A stretch of 64,000 nt of DNA from Micromonospora_J zhanjiangensis (GTDB taxonomy: Bacteria; Actinomycetota; Actinomycetes; Mycobacteriales; Micromonosporaceae), in contig NZ_JBHSBN010000017.1 of assembly GCF_042650605.1 (NCBI RefSeq), forward strand, positions 62,001 through 126,000. The letters run 5' to 3'. The notes beneath the pieces are model-generated. The model had not been told where the DNA came from. It was given only the letters and a program-made list of their open reading frames with translations, and did not search any database. Every line of letters begins with the position of its first letter. Position 1 is the first letter of the stretch. Position numbers and translations under genes: made by a program. Below, one piece after another: positions 34,094-43,319 of this stretch.

Positions 34094-34930
34094 TCAGGGC
34101 TTGCGGGCCACCGCGCCGTACATGGACGCCTGGTCGACCGGGGTGCGTCCGGCCGACCGGGCGTCCGGGCGCCACTCGGTGATCGGCGAGACGCCCGGGG
34201 GCAGCAGTTCCAGCCCGTCGAAGAAGGCGGCGATCTGGTCCCGGGTGCGGAAGCTCATCCGGATCTGGCTGGCGTCCGAGGTCGGCGCCGCGCTGGCCGC
34301 CACCCGCGGCGGCACCAGGTCGGTGGTGGCGTGCGAGATCACCAGGTGGCTGCCGGACGGCAGCGCGTCGACCAGGGTCCGGACCACCCGGTACGCCTCG
34401 TCGTGGTCGACCAGGAAGTGCAGGATGGCCACCAGCATCAACCCGACCGGTCGGGTCAGGTCGAGCGTGGCGAGCAACTCGTCGTCGGTCAGGATCCGGT
34501 CCGGTTGGCGCAGGTCCGCGTCGACGTACGCGGTGGCGCCCTTCGGGTTGCTGGCCAGCAACGCCCGCGCGTGGTTCAGCACTATCGGGTCGTTGTCGAC
34601 GTACACCACCCGGGTGTCCGGCGCGACCGACTGCGCCACCTCGTGCAGGTTGGGCCTGGTCGGGATGCCGGTGCCGATGTCGAGGAACTGTCGGATACCC
34701 GCCCCGGCCGCCAGCTGGCGGGTGGCCCGATGCATGAACCGACGGTTCTCGATCGCGGTGGTGCGGATGGCGGGGTAGGCGGCGGCCACGGCGTCCCCGG
34801 AGTGCCGGTCGGCCGCGAAGTTGTCCTTGCCGCCGAGCCAGTAGTCGTACCGGCGGGCCGGATGCGGCACGGTCGGATCGATCCGGTGCGCCGCCGGACC
34901 GGTGAGCGCCGGACTCTTCATGTCGCTCAC
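34094..34930 (-). CDS. SAM-dependent methyltransferase, DUF574 family
   Basis: A 278-residue protein of the DUF574/Methyltransf_19 family, common in many copies in actinomycetes. Typical features are RRYDYWLGGKDNFAADR near the start, FLDIGTGIPTRPNLHEVA as the SAM-binding loop, VVYVDNDPIVLNHARALL and LMLVAILHFL. The GTG at 34930 follows GGGAGG by 5 bases; GTG at 34936 or ATG at 34921 are alternatives. The methyl acceptor is unknown for the family. It stands alone. Confidence 0.87.
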   Translation of the reverse strand: MSDMKSPALTGPAAHRIDPTVPHPARRYDYWLGGKDNFAADRHSGDAVAAAYPAIRTTAIENRRFMHRATRQLAAGAGIRQFLDIGTGIPTRPNLHEVAQSVAPDTRVVYVDNDPIVLNHARALLASNPKGATAYVDADLRQPDRILTDDELLATLDLTRPVGLMLVAILHFLVDHDEAYRVVRTLVDALPSGSHLVISHATTDLVPPRVAASAAPTSDASQIRMSFRTRDQIAAFFDGLELLPPGVSPITEWRPDARSAGRTPVDQASMYGAVARKP

Positions 34931-35170
34931 CGGCACCTCCCGAGTACGCCGAGTCCAACCCGGCCAGCGTAGTCGGCGGTTGACCGCACGTCACCAGGCC
35001 ACCGGAGCCGGATCCGGGTCGGACCGGTCGGACGAGGGCCGGACGGGCCGGACGGGCCGGTCGACGGGGTGCGTCGGCCGGCGGGGCACCGTCCGGCCCG
35101 ACCGTCGTTGCGGCCGCGGCGGCCCGGGTCGTACGATTTCGGCCGGAAATTCGCCCGTCGAGAAGGAATC

Positions 35171-37123
35171 ATGACTACCCAGATCGAAACTCTCGAATTC
35201 CAGGCCGAGGCGCGCCAACTGCTGCAGTTGATGGTCCATTCGATCTATTCGAACAAGGACACCTTCCTGCGGGAACTCGTCTCCAACGCCTCGGACGCGC
35301 TGGACAAACTGCGCCTGGAGTCGTTCCTCGACAAGGACCTGCGGGTCGACACCTCGGATCTGCACATCGACATCGAGGTGGACCGGGAACAGCGGACGCT
35401 GACCGTCCGGGACAACGGCATCGGGATGTCCCGCGACGAGGTGATCCAGCTCGTCGGCACGATCGCGAAATCCGGCACGGCCGAATTCCTGCGCAAGATG
35501 AAGGAGTCGAAGGACGCCGCCGCCTCCCGGGACCTGATCGGGCAGTTCGGCGTCGGTTTCTATTCGAGCTTCATGGTGGCCGACAAGGTCGTCCTGCTCA
35601 CCCGCCGGGCGGGCCAGGACGAGGCGACCCGGTGGGAGTCCGGCGGCGAGGCGACGTACACCATCGAGACGGTCGCCGACGCGCCGCAGGGTACCTCGGT
35701 CACCCTGCACCTCAAGCCGGCCGACCAGGAGGACCAGCTCGCCGACTACACCTCCGCGTGGAAGATCCGCGAGCTGGTCAAGCGGTACTCGGACTTCATC
35801 GCCTGGCCGATCCGGATGGCCGCCGAACAGCCCGCCGCGCCGGCCGCGGGCGACACCGACGCCGAGGGCGGGACCGACGCCGAGGCCACGCCGGCCGCCC
35901 CGGAGACACTCAACTCGATGAAGGCGCTCTGGGCGCGGTCGCGCGACGAGGTGGCCGAGGACGAGTACAAGGAGTTCTACCGGCACGTCAGCCACGACTG
36001 GACCGATCCGCTGGAGACCATCCACATCCGGGCGGAGGGCACCTTCGAGTACCAGGCCCTGCTGTTCATCCCGTCGCACGCGCCGATGGACCTGTTCATG
36101 CGCGACGCCCGGCGCGGCGTCCAGCTGTACGTCAAGCGCGTGTTCATCATGGACGACTGCGAGGCCCTCGTCCCGGAATACCTGCGGTTCGTCAAGGGCG
36201 TGGTGGACGCCCAGGACCTGTCCCTCAACGTGTCCCGGGAGATCCTCCAGCAGGACCGGCAGATCCAGTTGATGCGCCGGCGGCTGGTGAAGAAGGTGCT
36301 GTCCACGGTCAAGGAGATGATGACCGCCGACCCGGACCGCTACCACACCTTCTGGACCGAGTTCGGCCGCGCGGTCAAGGAGGGCCTGCTCAACGATTTC
36401 GACAACCGGGAAACCATTCTCGAGATCGCCTCGTTCGCCTCCACCCACGACGCGGAGAAGCCGACCACCCTGCGCGGGTACGTGGAGCGGATGAAGGAGG
36501 GACAGGAGCACATCTATGTGATGACCGGCGAGTCCCGCTCGATGATCGAGAATTCACCGCACATGGAGGCGTTCCGCTCCAAGGGGTACGAGGTGCTGCT
36601 GCTGACCGATCCGGTCGACGAGGTGTGGGTGGAGTCCGTCCCCGAGTTCGACGGCAAGAAGTTCCAGTCGATCGCCAAGGGGCAGGTCGACCTGGACACC
36701 GAGGACGAGAAGAAGGCCACCGAGGCGGAACGCGAACAGCAGCGCGCCGACTTCGCCGGCCTGCTGTCGTTCCTCGGCACCAAGCTCACCGAGGACGTCA
36801 AGGAGGTTCGGCTGTCGTCCCGGCTGACCACCTCACCGGCCTGCATCGTCGGTGACGCGCACGACGTCACGCCCACCCTGGAGAAGATGTACCGGGCGAT
36901 GGGCCAGGAGGTGCCGCAGATCAAGCGAATCCTGGAGCTGAACCCGACCCACCCGCTGGTCACCGGGCTGCGGACCGCGTACGAGGAGCGGCCCGAGGAC
37001 CCCGCGCTGGGCGAGACCGCCGAACTGCTGTACGGGATGGCGCTGCTCGCCGAGGGCGGCGAGCTGCGCGAGCCGGCCCGCTTCATCCGGGTCCTGGCCG
37101 ACCGCCTCTCGCACACGCTGTAG
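35171..37123 (+). CDS. htpG: Molecular chaperone HtpG (Hsp90)
   Basis: A 650-residue Hsp90. The N-terminal ATPase has [30 protein letters not shown] and [17 protein letters not shown]. The middle domain has the catalytic-loop Arg in [15 protein letters not shown], and the C-terminal dimerisation domain is complete. It is slightly longer than the enterobacterial protein because of an acidic Ala/Gly insert around residues 219-240. AAGGA lies 5 bases before the ATG at 35171. Neither CIRCE nor HAIR heat-shock operators are visible upstream. It folds client proteins in the cytoplasm. Confidence 0.97.
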
Positions 37124-37135
37124 GTCCGGACCGGC

Positions 37136-37162
37136 GGGCCGGGCGGATTCCCCGTCCGGCCC
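37136..37162. terminator. Strong bidirectional terminator hairpin
   Basis: GGGCCGGGCGG (37136-37146) pairs with CCGTCCGGCCC (37152-37162) over 11 bp with one G-U, loop ATTCC, between htpG and the convergent KDG kinase gene. Confidence 0.65.
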
Positions 37163-37170
37163 GTTGGACG

Positions 37171-37200
37171 CCGGTCAGCGTTGCACCGGTCAGCGCTGCA
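37171..37200. repeat. 15-base tandem duplication across the kdgK stop codon
   Basis: CCGGTCAGCGTTGCA (37171-37185) is followed directly by CCGGTCAGCGCTGCA. The unit keeps frame, so on the minus strand the terminal codons and stop of the kinase gene are duplicated (VQR-stop then PVQR-stop). Confidence 0.7.
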
Positions 37201-38287
37201 CCCGGGCGCCGGCGCCGCGCATCAGCGCCTCGACCTCCGTGCGGTTGGCCATCGACGTGTCGCCGGGGGTGGTCATCGCCAGCGCGCCGTGCGCCGCGCC
37301 GTACTCCACGGCGGTGGCCAGGTCGCCGGTCTCCAGCAGGCCGTAGACCAGGCCGGAGGCGAAGCTGTCGCCGCCGCCGACCCGGTCCATGATCTCCAGG
37401 CCGGCCCGGTGGGTGGCCTCGACGAAGCCGCTCGCCGCCGACCAGGCGATCGCGCCCCAGTCGTTGACGGTGGCGCTGCGTACGGTCCGCAGGGTGGTCG
37501 CCACGACCGCGAAATTCGGGTACGCCTTCGTCACCTCACCGATCATCCGCCGGAAGTTGTCCACCTCCAGTTCGGACAGCGACTCGTCGGTGTCCGGCAC
37601 CTCGAAGCCCAGCGAGGCGGTGAAGTCCTCCTCGTTGCCGATCATGACGTCGACGTGCCGGGCCAGCCGCCGGTTCACCTCCCGCGCCCGCTCCTGCCCG
37701 CCGATCGCCTGCCAGAGGCTGGGCCGGTAGTTCAGGTCGTACGAGATGATCGTGCCGTGCCGGCGGGCGGCGGTCATCGCCGCCTCGATGGTGTCCGGGG
37801 TGGTCTCGGACAGCGCGGCGTAGATCCCGCCGGTGTGCAGCCAGCGCACCCCCAGCGTGCCGAACAGGTACTCCCAGTCGACGTCCTCGGGGCGCAGTTG
37901 GCCGGCGGCGGTGTTCCCCCGGTCCGAGGTGCCGACCGCGCCGCGGACGCCGAAGCCCCGCTCGGTGAAGTTCAACCCGTTGCGAACGGTCCGGCCGATG
38001 CCGTCGTACGGCACCCAGCGGATCAGTGACGTGTCCACCCCGCCGGCCAGCACCAGGTCCTCCAGCAGGCGACCCACCTCGTTGTCGGCGAACGCGGTGA
38101 CCACCGCGGTCCGCAGCCCGAAACAGCGGCGCAGGCCGCGGGCCACGTTGTACTCGCCACCGCCCTCCCAGGCCCGGAACTGCCGGGCGGTGCGCACCCG
38201 ACCCTCGCCGGGGTCCAGCCGGAGCATGATCTCGCCGAGCGAGACCAGGTCGTAGCGGCACTGCGCGGCGGGACGCGGATTCAGCAC
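37190..38287 (-). CDS. kdgK: 2-keto-3-deoxygluconate kinase (PfkB family)
   Basis: A 365-residue PfkB sugar kinase. N-terminal LVSLGEIMLRLDPGEGRV is the substrate-side start typical of KDG kinases, EGGGEYNVARGLRR binds the sugar acid, and the C-terminal signature MDRVGGGDSFASGLVYG contains the catalytic Asp. It phosphorylates 2-keto-3-deoxygluconate to KDPG, and the KDPG aldolase gene lies 42 bases upstream in the same direction. GTG start with GAGGAACC upstream. This is the pathway step that follows the uronate dehydratase encoded at 9-10 kb. Confidence 0.88.
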   Translation of the reverse strand: MLNPRPAAQCRYDLVSLGEIMLRLDPGEGRVRTARQFRAWEGGGEYNVARGLRRCFGLRTAVVTAFADNEVGRLLEDLVLAGGVDTSLIRWVPYDGIGRTVRNGLNFTERGFGVRGAVGTSDRGNTAAGQLRPEDVDWEYLFGTLGVRWLHTGGIYAALSETTPDTIEAAMTAARRHGTIISYDLNYRPSLWQAIGGQERAREVNRRLARHVDVMIGNEEDFTASLGFEVPDTDESLSELEVDNFRRMIGEVTKAYPNFAVVATTLRTVRSATVNDWGAIAWSAASGFVEATHRAGLEIMDRVGGGDSFASGLVYGLLETGDLATAVEYGAAHGALAMTTPGDTSMANRTEVEALMRGAGARVQR

Positions 38288-38329
38288 GGTTCCTCCTTCA
38301 GCGGTTCGAGGTGCGGGACGCGGCGGCCG

Positions 38330-38989
38330 TCAACGGCCCGAGGTGCAGGACGCGGTGGCCACGGCCTCGGCGGTGAGCCGGGTGACCTCGTCCCACCGGC
38401 CGGCGGCCAGCAGGTCCGGGGCCACCATCCAGGTACCGCCGACCGCCAGCACCGCCGGCTGGGCGAGATAGTCGGCCAGGTTGCCGGTGTTGACCCCGCC
38501 GGTCGGGATGAACCGGACCGACCGGAACGGCGCCGCCAGCGCCTTGATCATCGCCACCCCGCCGAGTTGCTCGGCCGGGAAGAACTTCACCACCTCGATG
38601 CCGGCGTCCAGGGCGGCCTGGATGTCGGTCGCGCTGGACACCCCCGGGAAGACCGGGACACCGAGTTCCTGGCAGCGGCGTACCACCGCCGGCCCGAAAC
38701 CGGGACTGACCACGAACCGGGCACCCGCCGCGAGGGCCTCGTCGACCTGGTCGGCCCGCAGCACCGTACCGGCGCCGACCAGCAGGTCGTCGTGGCCGGC
38801 CATGACCCGGATCGCCTCCGCCGCGGCGGCGGTCCGGAAGGTCACCTCGACCGCGCGCAGGCCGCCGGCCAGCAGCGCGCCGGCCAGCGGGTCGGCGGCG
38901 GCCGGGTCGTCGAGCACGATCACCGGCAGCACCCGGGACCCCGCCAGGGTGCCCAGCACGTCCGGTCCGGTCTGCCGGTCCGCGGCCAC
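38330..38989 (-). CDS. eda: KDPG / 4-hydroxy-2-oxoglutarate aldolase
   Basis: A 219-residue class I aldolase. The catalytic Glu48 is in AVEVTFRT, the Schiff-base Lys135 is in IEVVKFFPAE, and LVGAGTV and FIPTGGV are the phosphate-binding strands. It splits KDPG into pyruvate and glyceraldehyde 3-phosphate. I prefer the GTG at 38989, which follows GGAGGA by 9 bases, over the longer TTG start at 39013 that has no ribosome site. First gene of a two-gene KDG operon with kdgK. Confidence 0.92.
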   Translation of the reverse strand: MAADRQTGPDVLGTLAGSRVLPVIVLDDPAAADPLAGALLAGGLRAVEVTFRTAAAAEAIRVMAGHDDLLVGAGTVLRADQVDEALAAGARFVVSPGFGPAVVRRCQELGVPVFPGVSSATDIQAALDAGIEVVKFFPAEQLGGVAMIKALAAPFRSVRFIPTGGVNTGNLADYLAQPAVLAVGGTWMVAPDLLAAGRWDEVTRLTAEAVATASCTSGR

Positions 38990-39235
38990 GTCAGTCGTTC
39001 CTCCGCCGGTCAACCCTGGACTCCCTTCGCCGTGACGTCGTAACGGTGGCCCGGACCGCCGGCCCGCGCGTCTCGGGCGGCCGGATCGAGGAGGTCCGGA
39101 GCGAGCGTCGCGGTGACCATACCGCCCCGCCCGACCTCCGGAGCGGACACGTCCGTCGATGCCGCCCGTACCCGCGCCGACACCCGTGGCCGGACCGGCG
39201 CCCGTGCCCCGGCCGGACCGGCCCGGTGCCGACGA

Positions 39236-40210
39236 TCAGGTCCCGAGCAGTTCGCGGAAGAAGTCCAGCACCAGCAGGTCGTCGTCCGCGCCGCCGCCCT
39301 CGTGCCCGTTGAACGGCCACACCTGGATCCGTTTCGGCCCGGCGTAGGCGTTGTACGCGGCGTACACCGTGGAGGGTGGGCAGACGTCGTCCATCAGCGC
39401 GGTCGAGATCCAGGCGGGGCAACGGGACCGGCTGGCCAGGTGGGCGTTGTCGAAGTAGTCCAGCGTGCCGAAGACGACGTCCCGCTTGTTCCGGTGCACC
39501 GCCAGGTAGCGGCGGACCTCGGCGTACGGGTCGCGGTCGATGAGCGCCACCGAACGCCGGAACGCGCACAGGAACGGCACCCGGGCGGCCACCCCGGCCA
39601 GGTCGGGCACCAGCGCCGAGACGGCCAGCGAGATGCCGCCGCCCTGGCTGCCGCCGGTCACCACGATCCGGTCCGGGTCGAGGCCGGCCACGGTGCGGGC
39701 GGCCTCGACGGCACGTACCGCGTCGGTGTAGACCCGCCGGTAGTAGTGGTCGTCGGGGGAGTCGACGCCCCGGGTCATGAAGCCGGGCGTGCTGCTCGTC
39801 GAGCCGTGCGGGTCGGGCGTGGCGCCGACGCTCCACCCGGCGCCCTGACCGCGGGTGTCCACCACCAGGTGCGCGAAGCCGGCCGAGGCCCACAGCAGGT
39901 GCTGGTGCGCCAGGCCGCGGCCACCGCCGTACCCGATGAACTCGACCACGACCGGCAGCGGCCGGTCCGGGTCGGCGTCGGCCGGGGTGACCAGCCAGGC
40001 CCGGATCCGGTCGCCGGCGAAGCCGGCGAACTCCACGTCCCGTACGGCGACGGTGCGCAGCGGCGTGACGACAGGTTCCAGCCGTACGTCCAGCGGGTGC
40101 TTGCGCGCCTCGGCCAGCGTCCGGGACCAGAACGCGTCCAGGTCGGCCGGTTCGGCGTCGGGGTAGCGGTACGACTCGAGCTGGTCGAGCGGCAGGTCGA
40201 ACTGTGCCAT
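39236..40210 (-). CDS. Acetyl xylan esterase / cephalosporin-C deacetylase family (AXE1)
   Basis: A 324-residue alpha/beta hydrolase of the AXE1 family. Ser188 is in VTGGSQGGGISLA, Asp274 in ALMDDVCPPSTV and His303 in NGHEGGG; the oxyanion strand is VVEFIGYGGGRG. Such enzymes remove acetyl groups from xylo-oligosaccharides or other acetylated sugars in the cytoplasm. There is no signal peptide. ATG at 40210. It follows the SDR remnant in the same direction and fits the plant-polymer theme of the neighbourhood. Confidence 0.9.
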   Translation of the reverse strand: MAQFDLPLDQLESYRYPDAEPADLDAFWSRTLAEARKHPLDVRLEPVVTPLRTVAVRDVEFAGFAGDRIRAWLVTPADADPDRPLPVVVEFIGYGGGRGLAHQHLLWASAGFAHLVVDTRGQGAGWSVGATPDPHGSTSSTPGFMTRGVDSPDDHYYRRVYTDAVRAVEAARTVAGLDPDRIVVTGGSQGGGISLAVSALVPDLAGVAARVPFLCAFRRSVALIDRDPYAEVRRYLAVHRNKRDVVFGTLDYFDNAHLASRSRCPAWISTALMDDVCPPSTVYAAYNAYAGPKRIQVWPFNGHEGGGADDDLLVLDFFRELLGT

Positions 40211-40269
40211 GTCAGCGCTCCGATCGAGGGGTGGTGGGGTGCCCGTCCGGTATTCGGGGGGCGTACGGG

Positions 40270-40638
40270 TCAGGGAAGGGTGACGCCGAGTTGGGCCAGC
40301 AGGCCGCCGTCGACGCGCAGGTCGGTGCCGGTGACGAAGCTGGACCGGGCGTCGAGCAGGAAGGCCACCGCCTCGGCGACCTCGGCGGCACACCGGTTTA
40401 CCGCGTCGCCGTCCCGGTCGACCGCCACCACGGTCGCCTCGGCGGCCAACCGCCGTACGGTGGCGCCGCCGATGCCCGCGGCGCCGCCGGTGACCACGAC
40501 GACCCGGTCCTTCGCTGCGCTCATGCCGGGCCGGCCGGGCATGCCCTCACGGCCCTCGCTCCGCTCGGTGCGTTCGCTCATGCCGGGCCGGCCGGGCATG
40601 CCCTCACGGCCCTCGCTCCGCTCGGTGCGTTCGCTCAT
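40270..40638 (-). pseudogene. SDR-family dehydrogenase remnant with large in-frame deletion
   Basis: The N-terminal Rossmann motif VVVVTGGAAGIGGATVRR and following VVAVDRDGDAV are present, and the C-terminal EVAEAVAFLLDARSSFVTG and DLRVDGGLLAQLG are intact, but the roughly 150 residues between them are missing, including the Asn, Ser and YxxxK catalytic residues. The frame is retained. The best start is the ATG at 40638 (GGAGGAGG before it), which reads through two copies of a 57-base repeat encoding MSERTERSEGREGMPGRPG before the SDR start. Without the catalytic centre it is presumably inactive. Confidence 0.8.
40522..40635. repeat. Two tandem 57-base repeats
   Basis: Identical copies at 40522-40578 and 40579-40635, beginning CATGCCGGGCCGGCCGGGCA. 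They encode MSERTERSEGREGMPGRPG in frame in front of the SDR remnant. The CTCGCTCCGCTCGGTGCG core is of the type dispersed in actinomycete genomes. Confidence 0.9.
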
Positions 40639-40901
40639 GCCTCCTCCATCCGGTGCCGTTCGACGGCGGTGCGGAGCGGTCGGCGCGCGGCGGGGGCCGA
40701 CGCGAGCGGGTAGCCGATCCGCTGCCGGCGCGGGCGCGACACCGTCCCGGCGAAGATCCGTCGGCCTGTAGTACACCACCCGTGGAGTCGGCCCCGGCCG
40801 GTACCTGGCACCGATCGATGTGCCACCCCCGTTCGGCGAGCGGCACACCGGCCGGTGTCCCGCCGCCCGGTCGCCGGGGCCGGACCGACCCGACCGGGGC
40901 G

Positions 40902-43022
40902 TCACCGCGTCGGCAGGCCGAGGGTCGCGACGGCAGTGGGCAGGTCGGGGGCGTCGGCGAGGACGTGCAGACCGCCGTCGTTCTGGTGCAGCAGGACGGT
41001 GCAGCCGGCCCGGTCGAGCCGTACCGAGACGGTCCGGCCGGCGTACCGGCGGGCCAACCGGGTGACCACCGGCACCGGGTCCTCGCCCGGCGCGGCGCCC
41101 GGATGCTGCGGCGTGGGGATCGATTCCGCCGGGTCCGTGGGTACGGCGTCGGCGAACGCCCCGTCAACGTACTCCCAGCAGGTGGCGGCGGCGGATTCCG
41201 GACTGCCGTGGTGCGGGAAGTCGTCGGGCAGGGCGGTCCGGGCGCAGAGGTCGACGTTCCAGAGCAGCCCGTGCACGCTGACCGGCTCGGTGTCGTCCAG
41301 CGAACAGTCCCGGGCGCTGACGACCAGCGCCAGGTCGAGGCCGTGGGCGAGCCGGGCCAGCTCGGTGATCGGTGGCGCGTCCGGCGAGGTGGCCACGATC
41401 AGCAGCCGGGCGGCGGCGCGGCCGTCACCGGCCTGGGCGATGTGTTCCCGCACCGGGTCGGCGTCGGCGGCGGGCAGGGGGACGACGCCGTCGAGCAGGA
41501 AATGGTCGATCGGGATGGTGTCGTCGGTGTCGACCAGGTGCTCGGGGCGTACGCCGAGGGTGGCGGCCCACGACGCGAGCCGGTAGGGCTCGGAGAGCTG
41601 GACCACCGGTCCGCCGCCCGGTCCGGCGGCGACCTGCGGCGCTCCCGTCTCGTCGCCGGCCCGCCAGTGCAGGTGGACCGACCGGTCGACCAGATCCGTG
41701 ACGGTGACCAGCAGCTCCGCGTAGATCTTCTGGGTGTCGCGGCAACGGTGGCAGGCCAGCTGTCGTGGCTGTACGCCGGTGCCGCCGCAGTCCGGGCAGG
41801 TCGGGTCGGCGGGTCCCCGCTCGGTGCCGGCCGGGTCGGCGAGCCGGCGGGCACAGTCGCAGACGCTCAGCCGCTGGCCGGGTACGCAGTCGGGGCACGG
41901 CCCGTACCGGACGGGGTCGCCCCACGCCGACGGCGCCGGCGGTTCGGCACACCGCAGCAGGGCGGTGGTGTGCCGACGGACCACCTGGCCGGTGCGGCGT
42001 TCGGTGAGCTGCTCGGTGCGACCGCCGGGCCGCAGGCCGCTGTGCCACCAGCGGCCGTCCCGCCAGACGGCCTGCGCACCCGGCAGCCCGCCGCCGGTGG
42101 CGCGGTCGACGCAGTCGGCGACGACCCGACGTTCGAGCCGGCCGGCGTCCATCCGGTCGGGACCGGCGGGGCCGGTCCGGTCGGGTCGGGCGGTGGGCCG
42201 GGGGCCGGTCCGCAGCAGGTGGGCGGGCGCGGCCCGGCCCCGGGTGCGCAGGTCGACCAGTGCGTCGGCGACGTCGGTGGCGCGCAGCGCCACCGCCAGG
42301 TCGCCGGCCCGGCCACGTTGCGACGGTGGCACGTCCCCGCCAGGCAACTCGTAGCGGACCTCCCAGTTCAGCTCGCCGAGGTCGGTGCGGCGGGCCTCCA
42401 CCACCAGATCGAGCAGGAGCAGGTCCGCCGTCGCGCACAGCCGGGCCAACCGCCGGCCCGGATCCGGCGCGGCCGGCCGCTCGACGCGACCGAGCACGAC
42501 CCGCCACGGGCCGCGGTCCCGCTCCACGATCGCGCGGGCCTCCAGCTCGGTGCGTCGGTCCGCCGGCAGGTCGGGACACCAGTGCGCCGGCAGCGGAATG
42601 GGCGGCTCCCGATGCGTGTCGTGGGGGAGGCCCACCGTGTCGGCCAGGTCGTCCAACAGCGGCGCCAGGTCCAACCACCAGCCGGCGCCGGACCGGCTCG
42701 GCGTGACCCTGCCGGGCGCCACCGACGCCGACGCGACCGCGCCGGTGTCCAGATTGACCATCGTGAAGACCAACTGCGCGCGACGCCGGCCACCCTGCCG
42801 GCAGTGGGAACAGCCCGCCGCGACGCTGCCGGCACCGCCGCAGAGCCGGCAGTCCCGGTACGCCTCCCGGCCTGCCCCGCCGTCCACCTGCTCCACCAGG
42901 AACCGGTCGCCGTACTCGGTGCACCCGCACGGGCGCAGGGTGAACGTCATTCCGTCGCAGTCCGGACACGCGATCACCAGGGGCGACCTGCCCGGTCGGT
43001 CGGCGGCAACACGGAAGAGCAC
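40902..43022 (-). CDS. Cysteine-rich zinc-ribbon protein of unknown function, 706 residues
   Basis: A large soluble protein I do not recognise. Four zinc-ribbon or DnaJ-like cysteine clusters can be seen: CPDCDGMTFTLRPCGC, CRLCGGAGSVAAGCSHC, CPDCVPGQRLSVCDC and CPDCGGTGVQPRQLACHRC. These lie in the N-terminal quarter and again in the middle. A long region between them has hydrophobic strands, and the C-terminal half has a LDLALVVSARDCSLDD core. GTG at 43022. It is transcribed alone. The paired CxxCxGxG-like modules suggest protein or nucleic-acid binding. Confidence 0.75.
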   Translation of the reverse strand: MLFRVAADRPGRSPLVIACPDCDGMTFTLRPCGCTEYGDRFLVEQVDGGAGREAYRDCRLCGGAGSVAAGCSHCRQGGRRRAQLVFTMVNLDTGAVASASVAPGRVTPSRSGAGWWLDLAPLLDDLADTVGLPHDTHREPPIPLPAHWCPDLPADRRTELEARAIVERDRGPWRVVLGRVERPAAPDPGRRLARLCATADLLLLDLVVEARRTDLGELNWEVRYELPGGDVPPSQRGRAGDLAVALRATDVADALVDLRTRGRAAPAHLLRTGPRPTARPDRTGPAGPDRMDAGRLERRVVADCVDRATGGGLPGAQAVWRDGRWWHSGLRPGGRTEQLTERRTGQVVRRHTTALLRCAEPPAPSAWGDPVRYGPCPDCVPGQRLSVCDCARRLADPAGTERGPADPTCPDCGGTGVQPRQLACHRCRDTQKIYAELLVTVTDLVDRSVHLHWRAGDETGAPQVAAGPGGGPVVQLSEPYRLASWAATLGVRPEHLVDTDDTIPIDHFLLDGVVPLPAADADPVREHIAQAGDGRAAARLLIVATSPDAPPITELARLAHGLDLALVVSARDCSLDDTEPVSVHGLLWNVDLCARTALPDDFPHHGSPESAAATCWEYVDGAFADAVPTDPAESIPTPQHPGAAPGEDPVPVVTRLARRYAGRTVSVRLDRAGCTVLLHQNDGGLHVLADAPDLPTAVATLGLPTR

Positions 43023-43136
43023 GACGGCATCACCCTTTCCTTCGGCTACGGGACCGGACCGGCCGCTCGCGCCCCATCGTCGGCGGCGGTCGACCCTCCA
43101 GCGCCGACGGCGACGGATCCGTTACCCGACTGCCCC

Positions 43137-43261
43137 CGCTTCGCCGGGCGTCACGCCAGGCGGGTGGCTGGCGGCTCGGCACCTGCCGGCTCGGACGGGC
43201 CCCGCTGCGCAGGGCCGGTCCAGGCTTCGCGAGCTGGAGACGCTTCGCCGGGCGTCACGCC
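43137..43261. repeat. Two copies of a 21-base direct repeat
   Basis: CGCTTCGCCGGGCGTCACGCC (written here as two parts: CGCTTCGCCGGG and CGTCACGCC) occurs at 43137-43157 and 43241-43261, between the zinc-ribbon gene and the DUF559 gene. The intervening 83 bases hold no gene. Confidence 0.85.
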
Positions 43262-43268
43262 CGGGGCT

Positions 43269-43308
43269 GGGGAATCTGAGTGTCGTCCCAGCGACACTCA
43301 GATTCCCC
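43269..43308. terminator. Perfect 17-bp hairpin downstream of the DUF559 gene
   Basis: GGGGAATCTGAGTGTCG (43269-43285) and its exact complement (43292-43308) with loop TCCCAG. It starts 12 bases past the DUF559 stop in that gene's direction, which fits a terminator, but its length, perfection and AT-richer stem also fit a dispersed palindromic repeat. Confidence 0.6.
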
Positions 43309-43319
43309 AACCCCGCCGG

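Noticed and set aside
34937..35170. Heat-shock operators (CIRCE, HAIR) upstream of htpG
   Set aside because: Neither the GAGTGCTAA-type nor the CTTGAGT-type palindrome can be seen in the 234-base gap.
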